A DNA stretch of 64,000 nucleotides from Medicago truncatula (Eukaryota; Streptophyta; Magnoliopsida; Fabales; Fabaceae): the NCBI RefSeq assembly GCF_003473485.1, contig NC_053044.1, positions 2,492,501-2,556,500 on the forward strand, written 5' to 3'. The notes under the pieces are model-generated. The model had not been told where the DNA came from and searched no databases. It saw only the letters and a program-made list of their open reading frames with translations. Positions within the stretch are counted from its first letter, which is position 1. The number at the start of each line of letters is the position of its first letter. Shown here piece by piece: positions 1 to 10,501 of the stretch. Made by a program: the position numbers and the translations under genes.

Positions 1-112
1 TAGAAATATATAAGAAATCAGTTAAGTTGGAAAACAATTCTGTAATTCAATTCTCAAATTCGTTTGAGCAATGATATTTGTACATCCACTGAATGACAAC
101 TTAGTTGACAAC

Positions 113-521
113 TGTAAAGGGTGGGAAATCTGGGAAAGAGAGTGAAGATAACAAGCAAAAGAATAAAGGCAAAATAAATGCTATAACAACTTCTTTCAAT
201 AATCATCTGTCTTTATTTCTTGGATCAGTATTACATTATATAGCTCTTATCCCCTTTTCAAAGAAAGAGCATATTCCTACAGTCTGGCACATGTAGTACT
301 ATTGATACCTTATCCTAACAGATGTGATAATGACTCATACTATTCTAGACCCTTCCTAAGACTGATGAGCTGTCTTGGCTGCCTTCTTTGTCTTATCAGC
401 TTTGGTGACATAGTCCTTGAACCATTTGGGTTGGGTCTTGTTCCTTTTGGATTTGCCTCTTGGGCTGGGCTCATCACCTTCTGGTCCATAGTCTATCTCT
501 TCCTCACTGTGGTTCATGACA
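113..521 (-). repeat. 3' LTR of the chromovirus
   Basis: 409 bp. On the minus strand it starts TGTCATGAACC and ends CCCTTTACA, the canonical TG...CA ends. No difference from the 5' LTR was seen by eye. The chromodomain reading frame enters it and stops at 356, so the first 166 bp (356-521) are coding. Confidence 0.93.
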
Positions 522-739
522 TCCCCCGGACCTTCCAAAGTCACCTTGTCCTCAAGGTGGAATTCAGGGTACTGTTGTGCAATGGCAGAGTAAGGTTCCC
601 AAGTAGAGTCTTCCGGAAATGAGCTTTCCCATTGAATCAACACATAAGGTTCGACATCATGCGCTTCATGTTTCCAGTCCAGCACTGCCAAAGGCTGAAG
701 TAATGGGTGGTTATCCACAATATTGTCAGGCAGTGACAA
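356..739 (-). pseudogene. Chromodomain tail of the integrase, shifted reading frame
   Basis: This frame overlaps the end of the polyprotein in the -1 frame and has no ATG where it should begin. It encodes a chromodomain-like segment (EPYVLIQWESSFPEDSTWEP), then an acidic and lysine-rich tail ending KKAAKTAHQS, and runs through the polypurine tract into the 3' LTR. In chromoviruses the chromodomain follows the integrase and guides integration toward marked chromatin. Here it is separated from integrase by one base. This could be a recent 1-bp deletion, a sequencing error, or a -1 frameshift event; no classic heptamer slippery site is seen. Confidence 0.8.
522..536 (-). promoter_or_regulatory. 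Polypurine tract
   Basis: The minus strand reads GGAAGGTCCGGGGGA directly before the 3' LTR, the position and composition of a plus-strand priming tract. It lies inside the chromodomain reading frame, so the tract is also coding. Confidence 0.7.
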
Positions 740-3700
740 GGTTTGAGTTTGGATACATGAAAAACTGAGTGGATTTTGCTTGTTGGTGGAAGTTCTAGCT
801 CAAAAGCAACTTCTCCGACGGCCTTGGTTATCTTGAAAGGGCCAAAGAACCTATTAGACAGCTTTTGAATGCGTTTGCCAGCCACTGAGTGTTGCTTGTA
901 GGGCCGCAATTTGACAAATACATAATCACCAACAACAAATTTATGGGGAATGCGCTTCTTGTCAGCAAACTCTTTCATTGTGGCTTGAGCTTTTAGGAGT
1001 TTCTTCTTGAGGACAGCAAGGATTTGTTCACGCTGAGTAAGGTCAGTGTCTAAAGCTTGGACTGGGCTAGAGCCGGTGATGTATTCAGGTAGCGCCGGAG
1101 GTGGTCTGCCATAGACAATCTGGAATGGAGAAAAACCAGTCGAGGAATGGGTAGATGTATTATAGTGCCATTCAGCCCAATGTAGGAACTTACCCCATTG
1201 CTTTGGCTGATCATGAACAAAGCATCTAAGATATTGTTGGAGTGTTTTGTTGACGTTTTCTGTTTGTCCGTCACTTTGAGGATGATAGGCTGTTGACATT
1301 CTAAGCTTGGTGCCACTTGCTTTGAATAGCCCTTTCCAAAATTGGCTCAAAAAGATTGGGTCTCTGTCGGATACTATACTCTTGGGCATACCGTGTAGTT
1401 TACAGACCATTTGTGCAAAGAGGTCAGCAACTTTAGTAGCTGTGAAGCCAGTGGGTAACATGCCAAAATGTGCTGATTTGGAGAGGCGATCAACAACGAC
1501 TAAAATGACTGTGTTATTTTGGAAGGAAGGGAGCCCCACGATGAAATCGAGGGAGATGTCTTCCCATACGCGTTCCGGTTTTGGCAGAGGTTGGAGTAAC
1601 CCAAAAGGAGCATGTGTTGGTGACTTCATAACTTGACAAATGTGACACTGTTGGACAAATTTTTCCACATCTTTTTTCATTCCAAACCAAGTGACATTTT
1701 CTCTTAAACGGCCATAAGTTTTTGCAATGCCACTATGTCCTCCTAAGGGTGATGAATGAAATTCCTCTAACAACACCAATTTTAGGGACGAAGAGGAGGG
1801 AATGAATAGTTTACCGTGGAGAAACAGTAGCCCATCATGAACTTGAAATCCTGGATTTGTGGATGGTTTGTTGATGATATCTTCGACCCATTTCTTTAAT
1901 TCTTCATCAGTTGTATATTGTTCCTTCAATTTGTCAAGGAAATCCCAGTGTGGTACTGTAATTGCAAAACAATGAATGCGAGACAAAGCATCAGCAACTC
2001 TGTTTTGTGCTCCTGGTTTGTACATGATCTCATAAGAGTACCCTAACAATTTTGCCAAGTAGAATTGTTGTTCCGGTGTTTGGATAACCTGAGTCATAAG
2101 CTCCCTGATGCTTCTTTGATCCGTGTGTATGACGAATTTGCTGCCCAAAAGGTAAGTACGCCATTTTTTTACAGCGGATGTAATAGCACACAGCTCTCTC
2201 ACATAGGTGGAGGCATTCAGCATTCTAGGACAAAATTGCTTACTGAAGAAACAGATTGGATGATTGTTTTGAATTAGAACTGCACCCATGCCTGATCCAG
2301 ATGCGTCTGTTTCTAAGATGAAAGGTTCGGTAAAATTGGGAAGAGCAAGAACAGGCGCTGCCGTCATTGCTAGCTTTAATGAGTCAAAAGCTTGTTGAGC
2401 AGAATCGTTCCAAAGAAACGCATCCTTCTTCAGTAATTCGGTTAGAGGTGCTGCAATAGTGGCGTAGTGGCGGATGAATTTGCGGTAAAATCCCGTTAAA
2501 CCAAGGAACCCTCTAAGGTGCTTAACTGAGCGTGGTTGAGGCCATTCTACCATAGCACTGATTTTTTCGGGATCAGGTCCTACGCCTGAGTCGGATACCA
2601 CATGCCCCAAGTATATAATGGAATTTTGAGCAAATGCGCATTTGGAGTACTTGAGGCAGAACTGATTCTCTAGAAGACAATTGAATACAACCTCCAAATG
2701 ATGACGATGGTCTTCTAGTGTTGGGCTGTAAATCAGGATATCGTCGAAGAAAACAATTACGAACTGCCGAAGATACGGTTGTAGGATCCTATTCATTGAA
2801 GATTGGAAGGTGGAAGGTGCATTGGATAGGCCGAATGGCATGACAAGGAACTCATAATGGCCTTGGTGGGTACGAAAGGCAGTCTTGTGAGTATCTTGGG
2901 GTGCCATTCGAATCTGATGGTAGCCGGAACGAAGGTCAAGTTTGGAGAACCAACGGGTACCGTGTAACTCATCCAATAATTCATCAATTGCTGGTATCGG
3001 AAAGCGGTCTTTCACTGTTAGAGCGTTAAGAGCTCTATAATCAACACAGAATCGCCAAGATCCGTCTTTCTTTCGGACAAGCAGCACGGGTGAAGAGAAT
3101 GCACTAGAACTGTGTTGGATAATACCATTTGCCAACATGTCACGGATTTGAGCTTCAATTTCTCTCTTTTGGAATTGAGGGTAGCGATAAGGACGAACAT
3201 TGACAATTTGATTATTGTCGGTGAGAGGGATCTGATGGTCAATCTGTCGTGGTGGGGGAAGGGTGTGGGGTGTTGCGAAAAGTGGTGAATATTGTTTGAG
3301 AAGGGTGTTGATACGGTCATCAGTGTGTGTTGTTGATGTGGGGTTTGTAGTGGAAGAAATCTCCTGGAGTTGATATACTGTATCTATAGCATCTGTAGTT
3401 ATCAATCGTTGGAGTTGGTGAAGAGAAGCCTCAGCATGAGTTGGCTTTGGTTCGCCAGAGAGTAATATGTGATGGCCATTTCTGATGAAACTCATGGTGA
3501 GTTGGGTGTAATCCGTGACGATTGGACCTAGGGTTTTCAGCCATTGAACCCCAAGCACGAGCTCCGCCCCACGTAGAGGAAGAACAAATAAATCAATGAA
3601 GAATTCGTGGGGGCCTAGCATCAGCTGAACATTGGAACACATTGATATGCATTGTAGCTCTTCACCATTGCCCACCAAGACTTGAAACTGTTCGGCTGGT

Positions 3701-4845
3701 TGCAATTTGAGACCCAATTGTGTGGCAATGCGGTCTTGAAGGAAATTGTGGGTGCTACCACTGTCAATGAGTGTGTGAATAGGTTTTTTTTGAATATGGC
3801 TTGTCACACGAAGGGTTTGTGGAATAGAATGGCCCATTAAGGCATGTAGGCTTATTTGGGCGGGTTCGGTTTCGGGTACAATTTCCGGGTCGATTGACGA
3901 ATCTGATTCATTTGTGGATATATGAGTAATTTCTTCAGTGGTTTCGGGTTGGTCTGTTTGGACGATGAGGAGGTGGAATTGTCGACGGCAACGGTGACCT
4001 GGTGTGAATTTCTCGTCGCAGTTGTAGCATAGGTTCTTTTCACGACGAGCTTGAAGCTCAGCCGGAGACAATCGTTTGATTGGTGTGGTAGGGGTTTTGG
4101 GTGGAGTGACAGATAGAGTGGGACGAAAAGAGTTTGTTGGTTGTGGTGTTGGAGAGGAAGCAGAACTGATGGGATAATTGTATCTGGGTTTGGATGAATT
4201 AGATCGATCTAGGATCTTTTCTTCCTGTAATTTGGCGAGGCTTATGGCTTGTGTCAAAGTCATAGGTTGAAATGCTTGTACCTCTCTCCGGATCTCAGGT
4301 TTGAGTCCAGAAACAAAACAGCTGAGGTAGAAATTGGGAGGAAGACCAATAATCCGGTTGGCTAGGGTTTCAAATTGGGTCTGGTAAGCATTGACAGTAG
4401 TAGTTTGACATAATTTAAAAAGTTCACCTTGGGGGTCTTGGTAGAGTGACGGAGCAAATCTGGACTCCAAAGCCAGAAGAAATCCAGACCAAGATAGGAG
4501 TTGAGAGTTGGAGTGCATCCACTGGAACCATGTCAAAGCTTCTCCCTCCATGTAAAATGAAGCTATACGGAGGCGCTGCTCCTCTGGGGTTTGATGAAAA
4601 TCAAAAAATTGTTTGATCTTGAAGATCCAGCCTGGTGCGTTTGTTCCGTCGAACCTTGGTATATCGAGTTTCATGGTGGTGGTTGAAGGTGCTGTTATAT
4701 CGGGGCCGGTGGGTGTAAATCCAGGTGGTCCAAACCGATTTCGCCATTGGTTCACTTCAGTGGTGAGAGTGATAATTTGTTCTTGGAATTGTTGTTGGCT
4801 TAGAAGAATGCGGTGGAGGAGCTCATCTCTGGGAGGGGAGGTCAT
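637..4845 (-). CDS. Chromovirus Gag-Pol polyprotein
   Basis: Start chosen at the ATG at 4845 (MTSPPRDELL); an upstream in-frame start would lie in the primer site. 1402 residues in one frame. Approximate order: Gag core 70-200; CCHC-like zinc knuckle CYNCDEKFTPGHRC at 273-286; aspartic protease with active-site DSG at 361-363; reverse transcriptase about 575-740 with the FFDD catalytic box near 699-702; RNase H starting ETDASGSGMGAV; integrase with an HHCC zinc-binding region, DDE core (LDFIVGLP, VSDRDPIF, YHPQSDGQTENVN) and C-terminal module ending HSVFHVSKLKP. After that motif the frame is lost at about 739; the last roughly 35 residues are out-of-frame readthrough to the stop at 637-639. 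Gag and Pol share one ORF, as in many plant chromoviruses. Confidence 0.93.
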   Translation of the reverse strand: MTSPPRDELLHRILLSQQQFQEQIITLTTEVNQWRNRFGPPGFTPTGPDITAPSTTTMKLDIPRFDGTNAPGWIFKIKQFFDFHQTPEEQRLRIASFYMEGEALTWFQWMHSNSQLLSWSGFLLALESRFAPSLYQDPQGELFKLCQTTTVNAYQTQFETLANRIIGLPPNFYLSCFVSGLKPEIRREVQAFQPMTLTQAISLAKLQEEKILDRSNSSKPRYNYPISSASSPTPQPTNSFRPTLSVTPPKTPTTPIKRLSPAELQARREKNLCYNCDEKFTPGHRCRRQFHLLIVQTDQPETTEEITHISTNESDSSIDPEIVPETEPAQISLHALMGHSIPQTLRVTSHIQKKPIHTLIDSGSTHNFLQDRIATQLGLKLQPAEQFQVLVGNGEELQCISMCSNVQLMLGPHEFFIDLFVLPLRGAELVLGVQWLKTLGPIVTDYTQLTMSFIRNGHHILLSGEPKPTHAEASLHQLQRLITTDAIDTVYQLQEISSTTNPTSTTHTDDRINTLLKQYSPLFATPHTLPPPRQIDHQIPLTDNNQIVNVRPYRYPQFQKREIEAQIRDMLANGIIQHSSSAFSSPVLLVRKKDGSWRFCVDYRALNALTVKDRFPIPAIDELLDELHGTRWFSKLDLRSGYHQIRMAPQDTHKTAFRTHQGHYEFLVMPFGLSNAPSTFQSSMNRILQPYLRQFVIVFFDDILIYSPTLEDHRHHLEVVFNCLLENQFCLKYSKCAFAQNSIIYLGHVVSDSGVGPDPEKISAMVEWPQPRSVKHLRGFLGLTGFYRKFIRHYATIAAPLTELLKKDAFLWNDSAQQAFDSLKLAMTAAPVLALPNFTEPFILETDASGSGMGAVLIQNNHPICFFSKQFCPRMLNASTYVRELCAITSAVKKWRTYLLGSKFVIHTDQRSIRELMTQVIQTPEQQFYLAKLLGYSYEIMYKPGAQNRVADALSRIHCFAITVPHWDFLDKLKEQYTTDEELKKWVEDIINKPSTNPGFQVHDGLLFLHGKLFIPSSSSLKLVLLEEFHSSPLGGHSGIAKTYGRLRENVTWFGMKKDVEKFVQQCHICQVMKSPTHAPFGLLQPLPKPERVWEDISLDFIVGLPSFQNNTVILVVVDRLSKSAHFGMLPTGFTATKVADLFAQMVCKLHGMPKSIVSDRDPIFLSQFWKGLFKASGTKLRMSTAYHPQSDGQTENVNKTLQQYLRCFVHDQPKQWGKFLHWAEWHYNTSTHSSTGFSPFQIVYGRPPPALPEYITGSSPVQALDTDLTQREQILAVLKKKLLKAQATMKEFADKKRIPHKFVVGDYVFVKLRPYKQHSVAGKRIQKLSNRFFGPFKITKAVGEVAFELELPPTSKIHSVFHVSKLKPCHCLTILWITTHYFSLWQCWTGNMKRMMSNLMC

Positions 4846-4850
4846 GGTAA

Positions 4851-4865
4851 CAAATGAAAGCACCA
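4851..4865 (-). promoter_or_regulatory. Primer-binding site
   Basis: Two bases inside the 5' LTR the minus strand reads TGGTGCTTTCATTTG. It starts with TGG, the complement of a tRNA CCA end, as expected for a minus-strand primer site. I do not assign the tRNA. The gag ATG follows six bases later. Confidence 0.7.
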
Positions 4866-4867
4866 GT

Positions 4868-5276
4868 TGTAAAGGGTGGGAAATCTGGGAAAGAGAGTGA
4901 AGATAACAAGCAAAAGAATAAAGGCAAAATAAATGCTATAACAACTTCTTTCAATAATCATCTGTCTTTATTTCTTGGATCAGTATTACATTATATAGCT
5001 CTTATCCCCTTTTCAAAGAAAGAGCATATTCCTACAGTCTGGCACATGTAGTACTATTGATACCTTATCCTAACAGATGTGATAATGACTCATACTATTC
5101 TAGACCCTTCCTAAGACTGATGAGCTGTCTTGGCTGCCTTCTTTGTCTTATCAGCTTTGGTGACATAGTCCTTGAACCATTTGGGTTGGGTCTTGTTCCT
5201 TTTGGATTTGCCTCTTGGGCTGGGCTCATCACCTTCTGGTCCATAGTCTATCTCTTCCTCACTGTGGTTCATGACA
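4868..5276 (-). repeat. 5' LTR of the chromovirus
   Basis: 409-bp direct repeat of 113-521 in the same orientation, followed at 5277-5281 by the ACAAC target duplication. On the minus strand it would carry the element's promoter and transcript start. Confidence 0.93.
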
Positions 5277-8200
5277 ACAACCTTGTTTTTCTCTCTTCTT
5301 ATTGGTTAAAAACAATGGAGAGAGAAAAAGTAAGAGAGAGAATAACAACATCATGTGATTATGAGAGAGAAAGTTGTTCAAAAGTTGTCACAAAATGGAT
5401 GTACAAATATCATTTCTCAATTTGTTTACTAGTTTTTGAACTGTGGAAAATTGGTTTATAAAACTATGTTAACCAGTTCAGAACCAAAGAACCAGGTCAG
5501 TTTGAAATCACGGTTTTGTTCTCAAATTTTAAACCATGTCGGTTCAGAAACAAAAAAAAACATGGTGCATCAAACCACACAATCTGTTTGAATTGGGTTG
5601 AACCTCAACATGTTGCACAAATGAAATTAATTGATTGTTCTTTTTTTGAACAAGAATTAATTGTTTGTTTTTAATCGTTGTTGGTTTGAGACTCTAGCTA
5701 GAAATTGTTTGAATAATGTTTGCACTGGAGTGTGAATATTATTTTAGGATTGTGGATATTGGAGTATTCTTATGGACTGAATGGTTTTAAATAGAGTAGG
5801 AGATTGGTGCTGGTTTTTTCCGATTTAAGTTAAACGGCATAATTCTCCATCAATTATGGAATAATTTGATTTTGTGGCAGTTTTGCTTGGTGGTTGGCTG
5901 CATTTAGACCCTTTTTTCTATGCCCTGTAGGATCGATTTTCTTGATTTTTATTCCTGTTTGAAAAATATATACCAAGAGATAGATGAAACTTGTATTTAA
6001 TAGATTCATGCTTCCCTATTTACCTTTTCACATTTCTGTATCGGCTTAGCTATCAGCTCATTATTTTTCTTTAGTACCCTCTATTGTTCTCAATTTCTTG
6101 GGTAATACAAGGATAACTAAGATATTTGTGATTATTTTTTATTCTATTTTGTTGTGTTAGTTTTAAATAGTTTGTGAAATAGGTGAAGAAATTGGAGTGC
6201 TAGCTCCATCCTTTCTAAGTTTCATCGTATCTTTAAGTAATATGACCATGAGTGAAAACAATTTATCAGATCTTTCCTAATGTTAAAAATAAAAATTGTG
6301 TCAGTGATTATATTTTGCATTAGGTGCAATTTATTCCTGAGCAAAGTCTAATTCCTGCAATGCTTCTATTTTATGATTTATGTGTTACTTACACTTATCA
6401 AATGGGGCTTCTTTAGCCTTTGCTTTTTCTTGGTGGTGACGATAGTTGTGAAATTGTACGATTGTTCATGGTGTCAGGTCCTTTCTTTCCTTTTTTGAAA
6501 GATCTGAAGTCAGTTGTTTTTGTAGAGACTGAGAGAGAATAAGTCATATCTTGGAAACTTCAATTTTCCCATGACAGTTTGGGATTAACATGGCTGTTGA
6601 CATAATTGCTTTATTCACTAGTCTATCATGAATACAAGATAATAGTTAATGTATATATGGCTCATAGTACATGTGAGTTGCATCTCCACTTAGGATAATA
6701 AGAGTTTCGTTGGGTTTAATCATCGAACGAGACCCACAAGATAGGAATACATTTTCTTAGATTTTAGAATCATTTTTTTCTCTCATTCTTTTATTAGGTT
6801 TTCTTTCAATATTAAGTAACCTTTCTAGCAATGCTAGTTTAGTATTGCTAGATGATTTGACTGTCTTGCCTCTGTTGGTTTACTGGAACTTGTTTCATTT
6901 CATGTCATGCTAGTTTTTGGCTCACTTATAGAAACAATTTCTTAGAAACATCTTCACTATGGAATTGACTTACTCTTGTGCTCTCTAATATATAGTTACC
7001 ACCTCTGCAATTCTGATTAAAGCTTATCCCTATGAGCATATCCATCTTTACTAAAGGGATTGGCTTACTCTTGTGCTCTCTAATATATAGTTCCCACCTC
7101 TGCAATTCTTACTCCCTTATTGGACTTAGTTTCACATGGACGATGAAAGTACTAGTTTTGATGTTTCAGTTTCCATTTAGGCAACAAAGAGGTAACTACT
7201 AACTAGTTTTAGTTTCAACATGTTTGCAACCAGCTAAATTTAGATGACTCAAAGGCCAACCAACCTCTAGATCAATTTTTGGCTTACTGTAGAGCTTCCA
7301 AATCCTTTTCTATGCCCAACTTTGTAGCCATATTCTAACATGAATCAACTAACTTATTATTTTATGTCCCCACATTGCATTCGCAGAGTTCGCTCTATTT
7401 TCTAAATGTCATCATCATTGTCCTCTTTCTTCCGTACGATTCCTCTCTTCTCTCTTCATGTACTAATAATTCCTTCATGTACTAATAATTCCTTCTTGTT
7501 CTCTGCGTCAGCTTTCACCTAGCTACATCACCAAATCCAAAATTAGCTTAAGCGAAGACTCAAAAAACTAGATGACAGTTTGGGATTAACATCTTCATTT
7601 TAGGTGTTTGTTATTAGCTTAATTAACTTAATTGCTTTACTAGTTTAGTTTTTGGCTCACTCTTAGAAACACCTTTACCATGGAATTGGCTCACTCTTGT
7701 GCTCCCACATATATAGTTCTCACCTCTGCAAGTGATCTTGTACAGGATCGATGATTACGATCTTATGATTTAAATCGTGACTTGGATAGTATTCACAAAT
7801 TCAAATTGACAATAACCTTGGCTACAGTTTTTTTGTTTTATCTCTTTCCTTTTGATAGTGTTTAATGGATTACAAGATAACTGATTATTCTTGTTGAATG
7901 TTTAATGCAAAAATGAAAGTTTTGTATATTTTATACTTTTATTTGCATGAAATTTAAAGTTGTTTTGCTGCTAAGATATATGTATATTGTTGTGTAAATG
8001 ATATTATTGAATTCCTAGACGCACACATCAGTGTACAATTCCATAGCAATGGTGAAATGAGATTGTAATGAAGTTCATTTCCATGTGTTGAAATGTCACT
8101 TTTTCAGGTTGATTGTGTTTGTTCGTTTCAGTTGAAGGGTTATTCGCAGGCTGGCTGAGTTGCTTATGTTCATTTTGTGGTCTGGAGCCTTGCTGAAGAT

Positions 8201-8660
8201 GGTGGTGAAAAGGGGTAATAGTTCTAGTGTTGTCGAATTCCTAAGTTCAGTTTAATTATTTCTTGTGGAGTCAAACTAGATGAGATGAAAAAACTATATG
8301 TTCTGTATAATTAGGAAAAACTTGTCTCCCACTTTTTTATTGTATGTTTGTATGAAAAATACAATCTTGAAAGTCTATGTTTCATTGTGTTATTCTTGTT
8401 GTGCCAGAAAAAGAGTAGTACTCTCCTGTTCCACATGTTTATGTTAGGCTACCCCCATGACAATGTTGTGTGTTTGATTCTGATTATCTCTGCATGTTTC
8501 ATTTTGAATCCTCATGACATTTTATCTATGTCATTTCAAGTCTTAACTATATTTATTAATGCCGGCAAAATGGCTACATGAAGTTTCTAGAAGTTGAATT
8601 ATGATATAGTCCGTGAAAATTAAGTCCGGAGGACAAGGCTATATCGTATGAATAAGAAAG

Positions 8661-9251
8661 ACAAAAGGCTAGAGCTAACAATCACCATAAAGGTTTTGAC
8701 AGAAACGATATGTAAGGAAAGATTGTGGCAGCTATGCTTGGGCATAAAAAAAACTACGGTAATTAAGAGTCGAGTACTGCAACATGGTGACAGGATTATG
8801 CCATGGTTTGGCGTCTGCGAGGCTCACAAACGATTGAATATTGCCAACGAGAGCACTGCTTGAAAGGGCCCATAATTAAATTTATTTATTATTAGTCATT
8901 TAGTTGTGATTATGAATGATGATGTTATAGTGGAGTGAATGTCATGTAACTCAACTGGGGGGAGATGAATTGTTTCTGTTCTATTGCAAATTGTGAACAT
9001 TGTCTTTTATTTAGATTATTGGTAATTTTTGTGCCACTGTCTGTCTTGCTTCTCAATGAATAATCTTGTCATTTCAACAAAAGGAATTGATGCTATTTGA
9101 TTGTGTTGTATGATTATGGTAGTCCAAGTTGGCCAGGATACCAGACTTACCATGCAAGAACTGGAACTTGGTATCTCTCAATAAGCATTCTATAATATCC
9201 ATACTTCAAATTCAATTACTTAAAGTTGACTATGATGCTAGATTATATAAA
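8661..9251. other. No gene seen; end of tandem segment A
   Basis: Homology to segment B fades near 8660/18925. The stretch has one small open frame at 8648-8863 with no recognisable motif. AT-rich spacer up to the MITE at 9252. Confidence 0.5.
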
Positions 9252-9575
9252 AACTAAAATATGGTTTTTGTCCCTGCAAATATGACTCATTTTGGTTTTA
9301 GTTCATGTAATTTTATTTTTTTGTTTTTGGTCCTTGCAAAATATTTTATTTTTGAAAATAGTCCCCTTTGAAAAGTAAAATATTTTGCAGGGACTATTTT
9401 TCTAATAAATGGGTTCAGTCATCATGTGCCACGTGTGCAAATCATCACAAAAGTGGGGCTATGGACCAAAACTAAAATGAAGCATATTTGCAGGGATCAA
9501 AAACAATAAAAAAAAATTACAAGGATTAAAACCAAAACGAAGCATATTTGCAGGGACCAAAACCATATTTTAGTC
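9252..9575. mobile_element. MULE-type MITE, 324 bp, complete
   Basis: Long terminal inverted repeats: left AACTAAAATATGGTTTTTGT, right (reverse complement) GACTAAAATATGGTTTTGGT, both continuing through CCCTGCAAATATG. A perfect 9-bp target duplication TTATATAAA lies at 9243-9251 and 9576-9584. An internal CAGGGACTATTTT motif and CACGTGT (about 9430) are seen. Non-coding, as typical of Mutator-derived MITEs. Confidence 0.9.
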
Positions 9576-9584
9576 TTATATAAA

Positions 9585-10066
9585 AGTAGTAGCAGTAACA
9601 CTCACTCTTTTAACACTTTTACAATACTCACTCTCTTATTGCTATCGTAATTTGCATGGATAACAAAAAAGATTCCTTTTTGTTGTCTCAGATATAAATT
9701 TGAAGGGTTCAAGATGAACATCATTTACTAACACATCTACCAAGCTAGTTACAGGTGGTTACTATTGAGTCCTAATTCTAGCTTAAAATGCAAAAGTGGT
9801 GAAACTCTCATGACTTAGAAAAGGGCATCGGCCATAATTGAGGTTCTTAAGGAGGCATATATTGTTTGAATTTGATGCTAAGAGTTAAACTTAGAAACTA
9901 TAACATGTCACATTTGATTATTTCAAATAATTTTGTTTATCATGGGTGTTTTTTATTCTCCACCCTATTTTTTATTACGAGTCATGCTAGCAAGTGTTCT
10001 TGATGCTATTTAATTTAAAAAATGTTAATATTCACAATGTTGTTGAAATTGGACTCATCAGTGGAA
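9585..10066. other. Intergenic spacer, nothing recognised
   Basis: AT-rich sequence between two transposons. No coding frame with recognisable content and no repeat structure noted. Confidence 0.5.
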
Positions 10067-10501
10067 ATCGAGAATAGGCATGGCAATGGAGCGGGGTGGG
10101 GACGGGTTTCACCTTCCCCTACTTCCATATACTTACCTGTTACCTTACCCATATCCAACGGGGATGAGAAATTGAATTTCATCCCCATCCCCAATGGGTT
10201 CGGGTATTCCCACCACATCCCCGTCCCCGCACTGAATCAATTTTTTTAATAAAAAAAGAGTTTTTTTTTTAAGCTTCAATGGTAATGTTGTAATGCATTA
10301 TCTAACAATTTGCGCTCATTTTAAAATTTTGTTATCGAATAATTCGGTTGCTCCTTTAACTATCCGTGAAAGTTCTTATATCATGACAATTATCAAACCA
10401 AATAACATGGCATATCATTATCAACCTCCTTAACAAAAACAAAAATATGACCTTTCTACATTTAGGTAGGGTTTGGGTATGGGTTCGGGGTGGGTACATA
10501 T

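Larger units (their letters stand above)
113..5276 (-). mobile_element. Ty3/gypsy chromovirus LTR retrotransposon, near-complete
   Basis: A 5164-bp element on the minus strand with two 409-bp LTRs, a primer-binding site, a gag-pol ORF, a polypurine tract and a perfect 5-bp target duplication ACAAC (108-112 and 5277-5281). The two LTRs look identical, so the insertion is very young. Domain order Gag, protease, RT, RNase H, integrase, chromodomain puts it in the Metaviridae-type chromovirus group. The one lesion I see is a frameshift near 739, before the chromodomain. It is nested in a MITE within segment A. Confidence 0.95.
66..5418. mobile_element. MULE-type MITE (about 184 bp) split by an LTR retrotransposon
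   Basis: The left piece is 66-112 and the right piece 5282-5418. The ends form a terminal inverted repeat: left starts GAGCAATGATATTTGTACAT and the reverse complement of the right end starts GAGAAATGATATTTGTACAT. It is flanked by a 9-bp target-site duplication, AATTCGTTT (57-65) and AATTTGTTT (5419-5427), differing at one base. Paralogous segment B has the empty site with a single copy at about 15930-15945, which confirms the insertion. A 9-bp duplication is the hallmark of Mutator-like elements. No coding capacity. Confidence 0.85.
1..8660 (+). repeat. Tandem segment A: F-box downstream region, gene body outside window
   Basis: Host sequence at 1-65 and 5428-8660 is clearly related to the sequence downstream of the two F-box genes at 15.9-18.9 kb and 26.0-27.1 kb. 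Shared blocks include the stretch around 5461-5700 (matching about 15990-16250) and the block at 8108-8280 (matching 18526-18700 and 26920-27090). I infer a third tandem unit whose F-box gene lies just left of the window. The segment is interrupted by a MITE that itself holds an LTR retrotransposon. From 5428 to 8660 I see no coding region, only diverged repeats of the unit. One internal motif block occurs three times, at about 6950-7010, 7050-7115 and 7650-7735. Confidence 0.8.

Noticed and set aside
10015..10249. Overlapping sense and antisense ORFs near 10.1 kb
   Set aside because: Both lie in the GC-rich left part of the hAT-like MITE.
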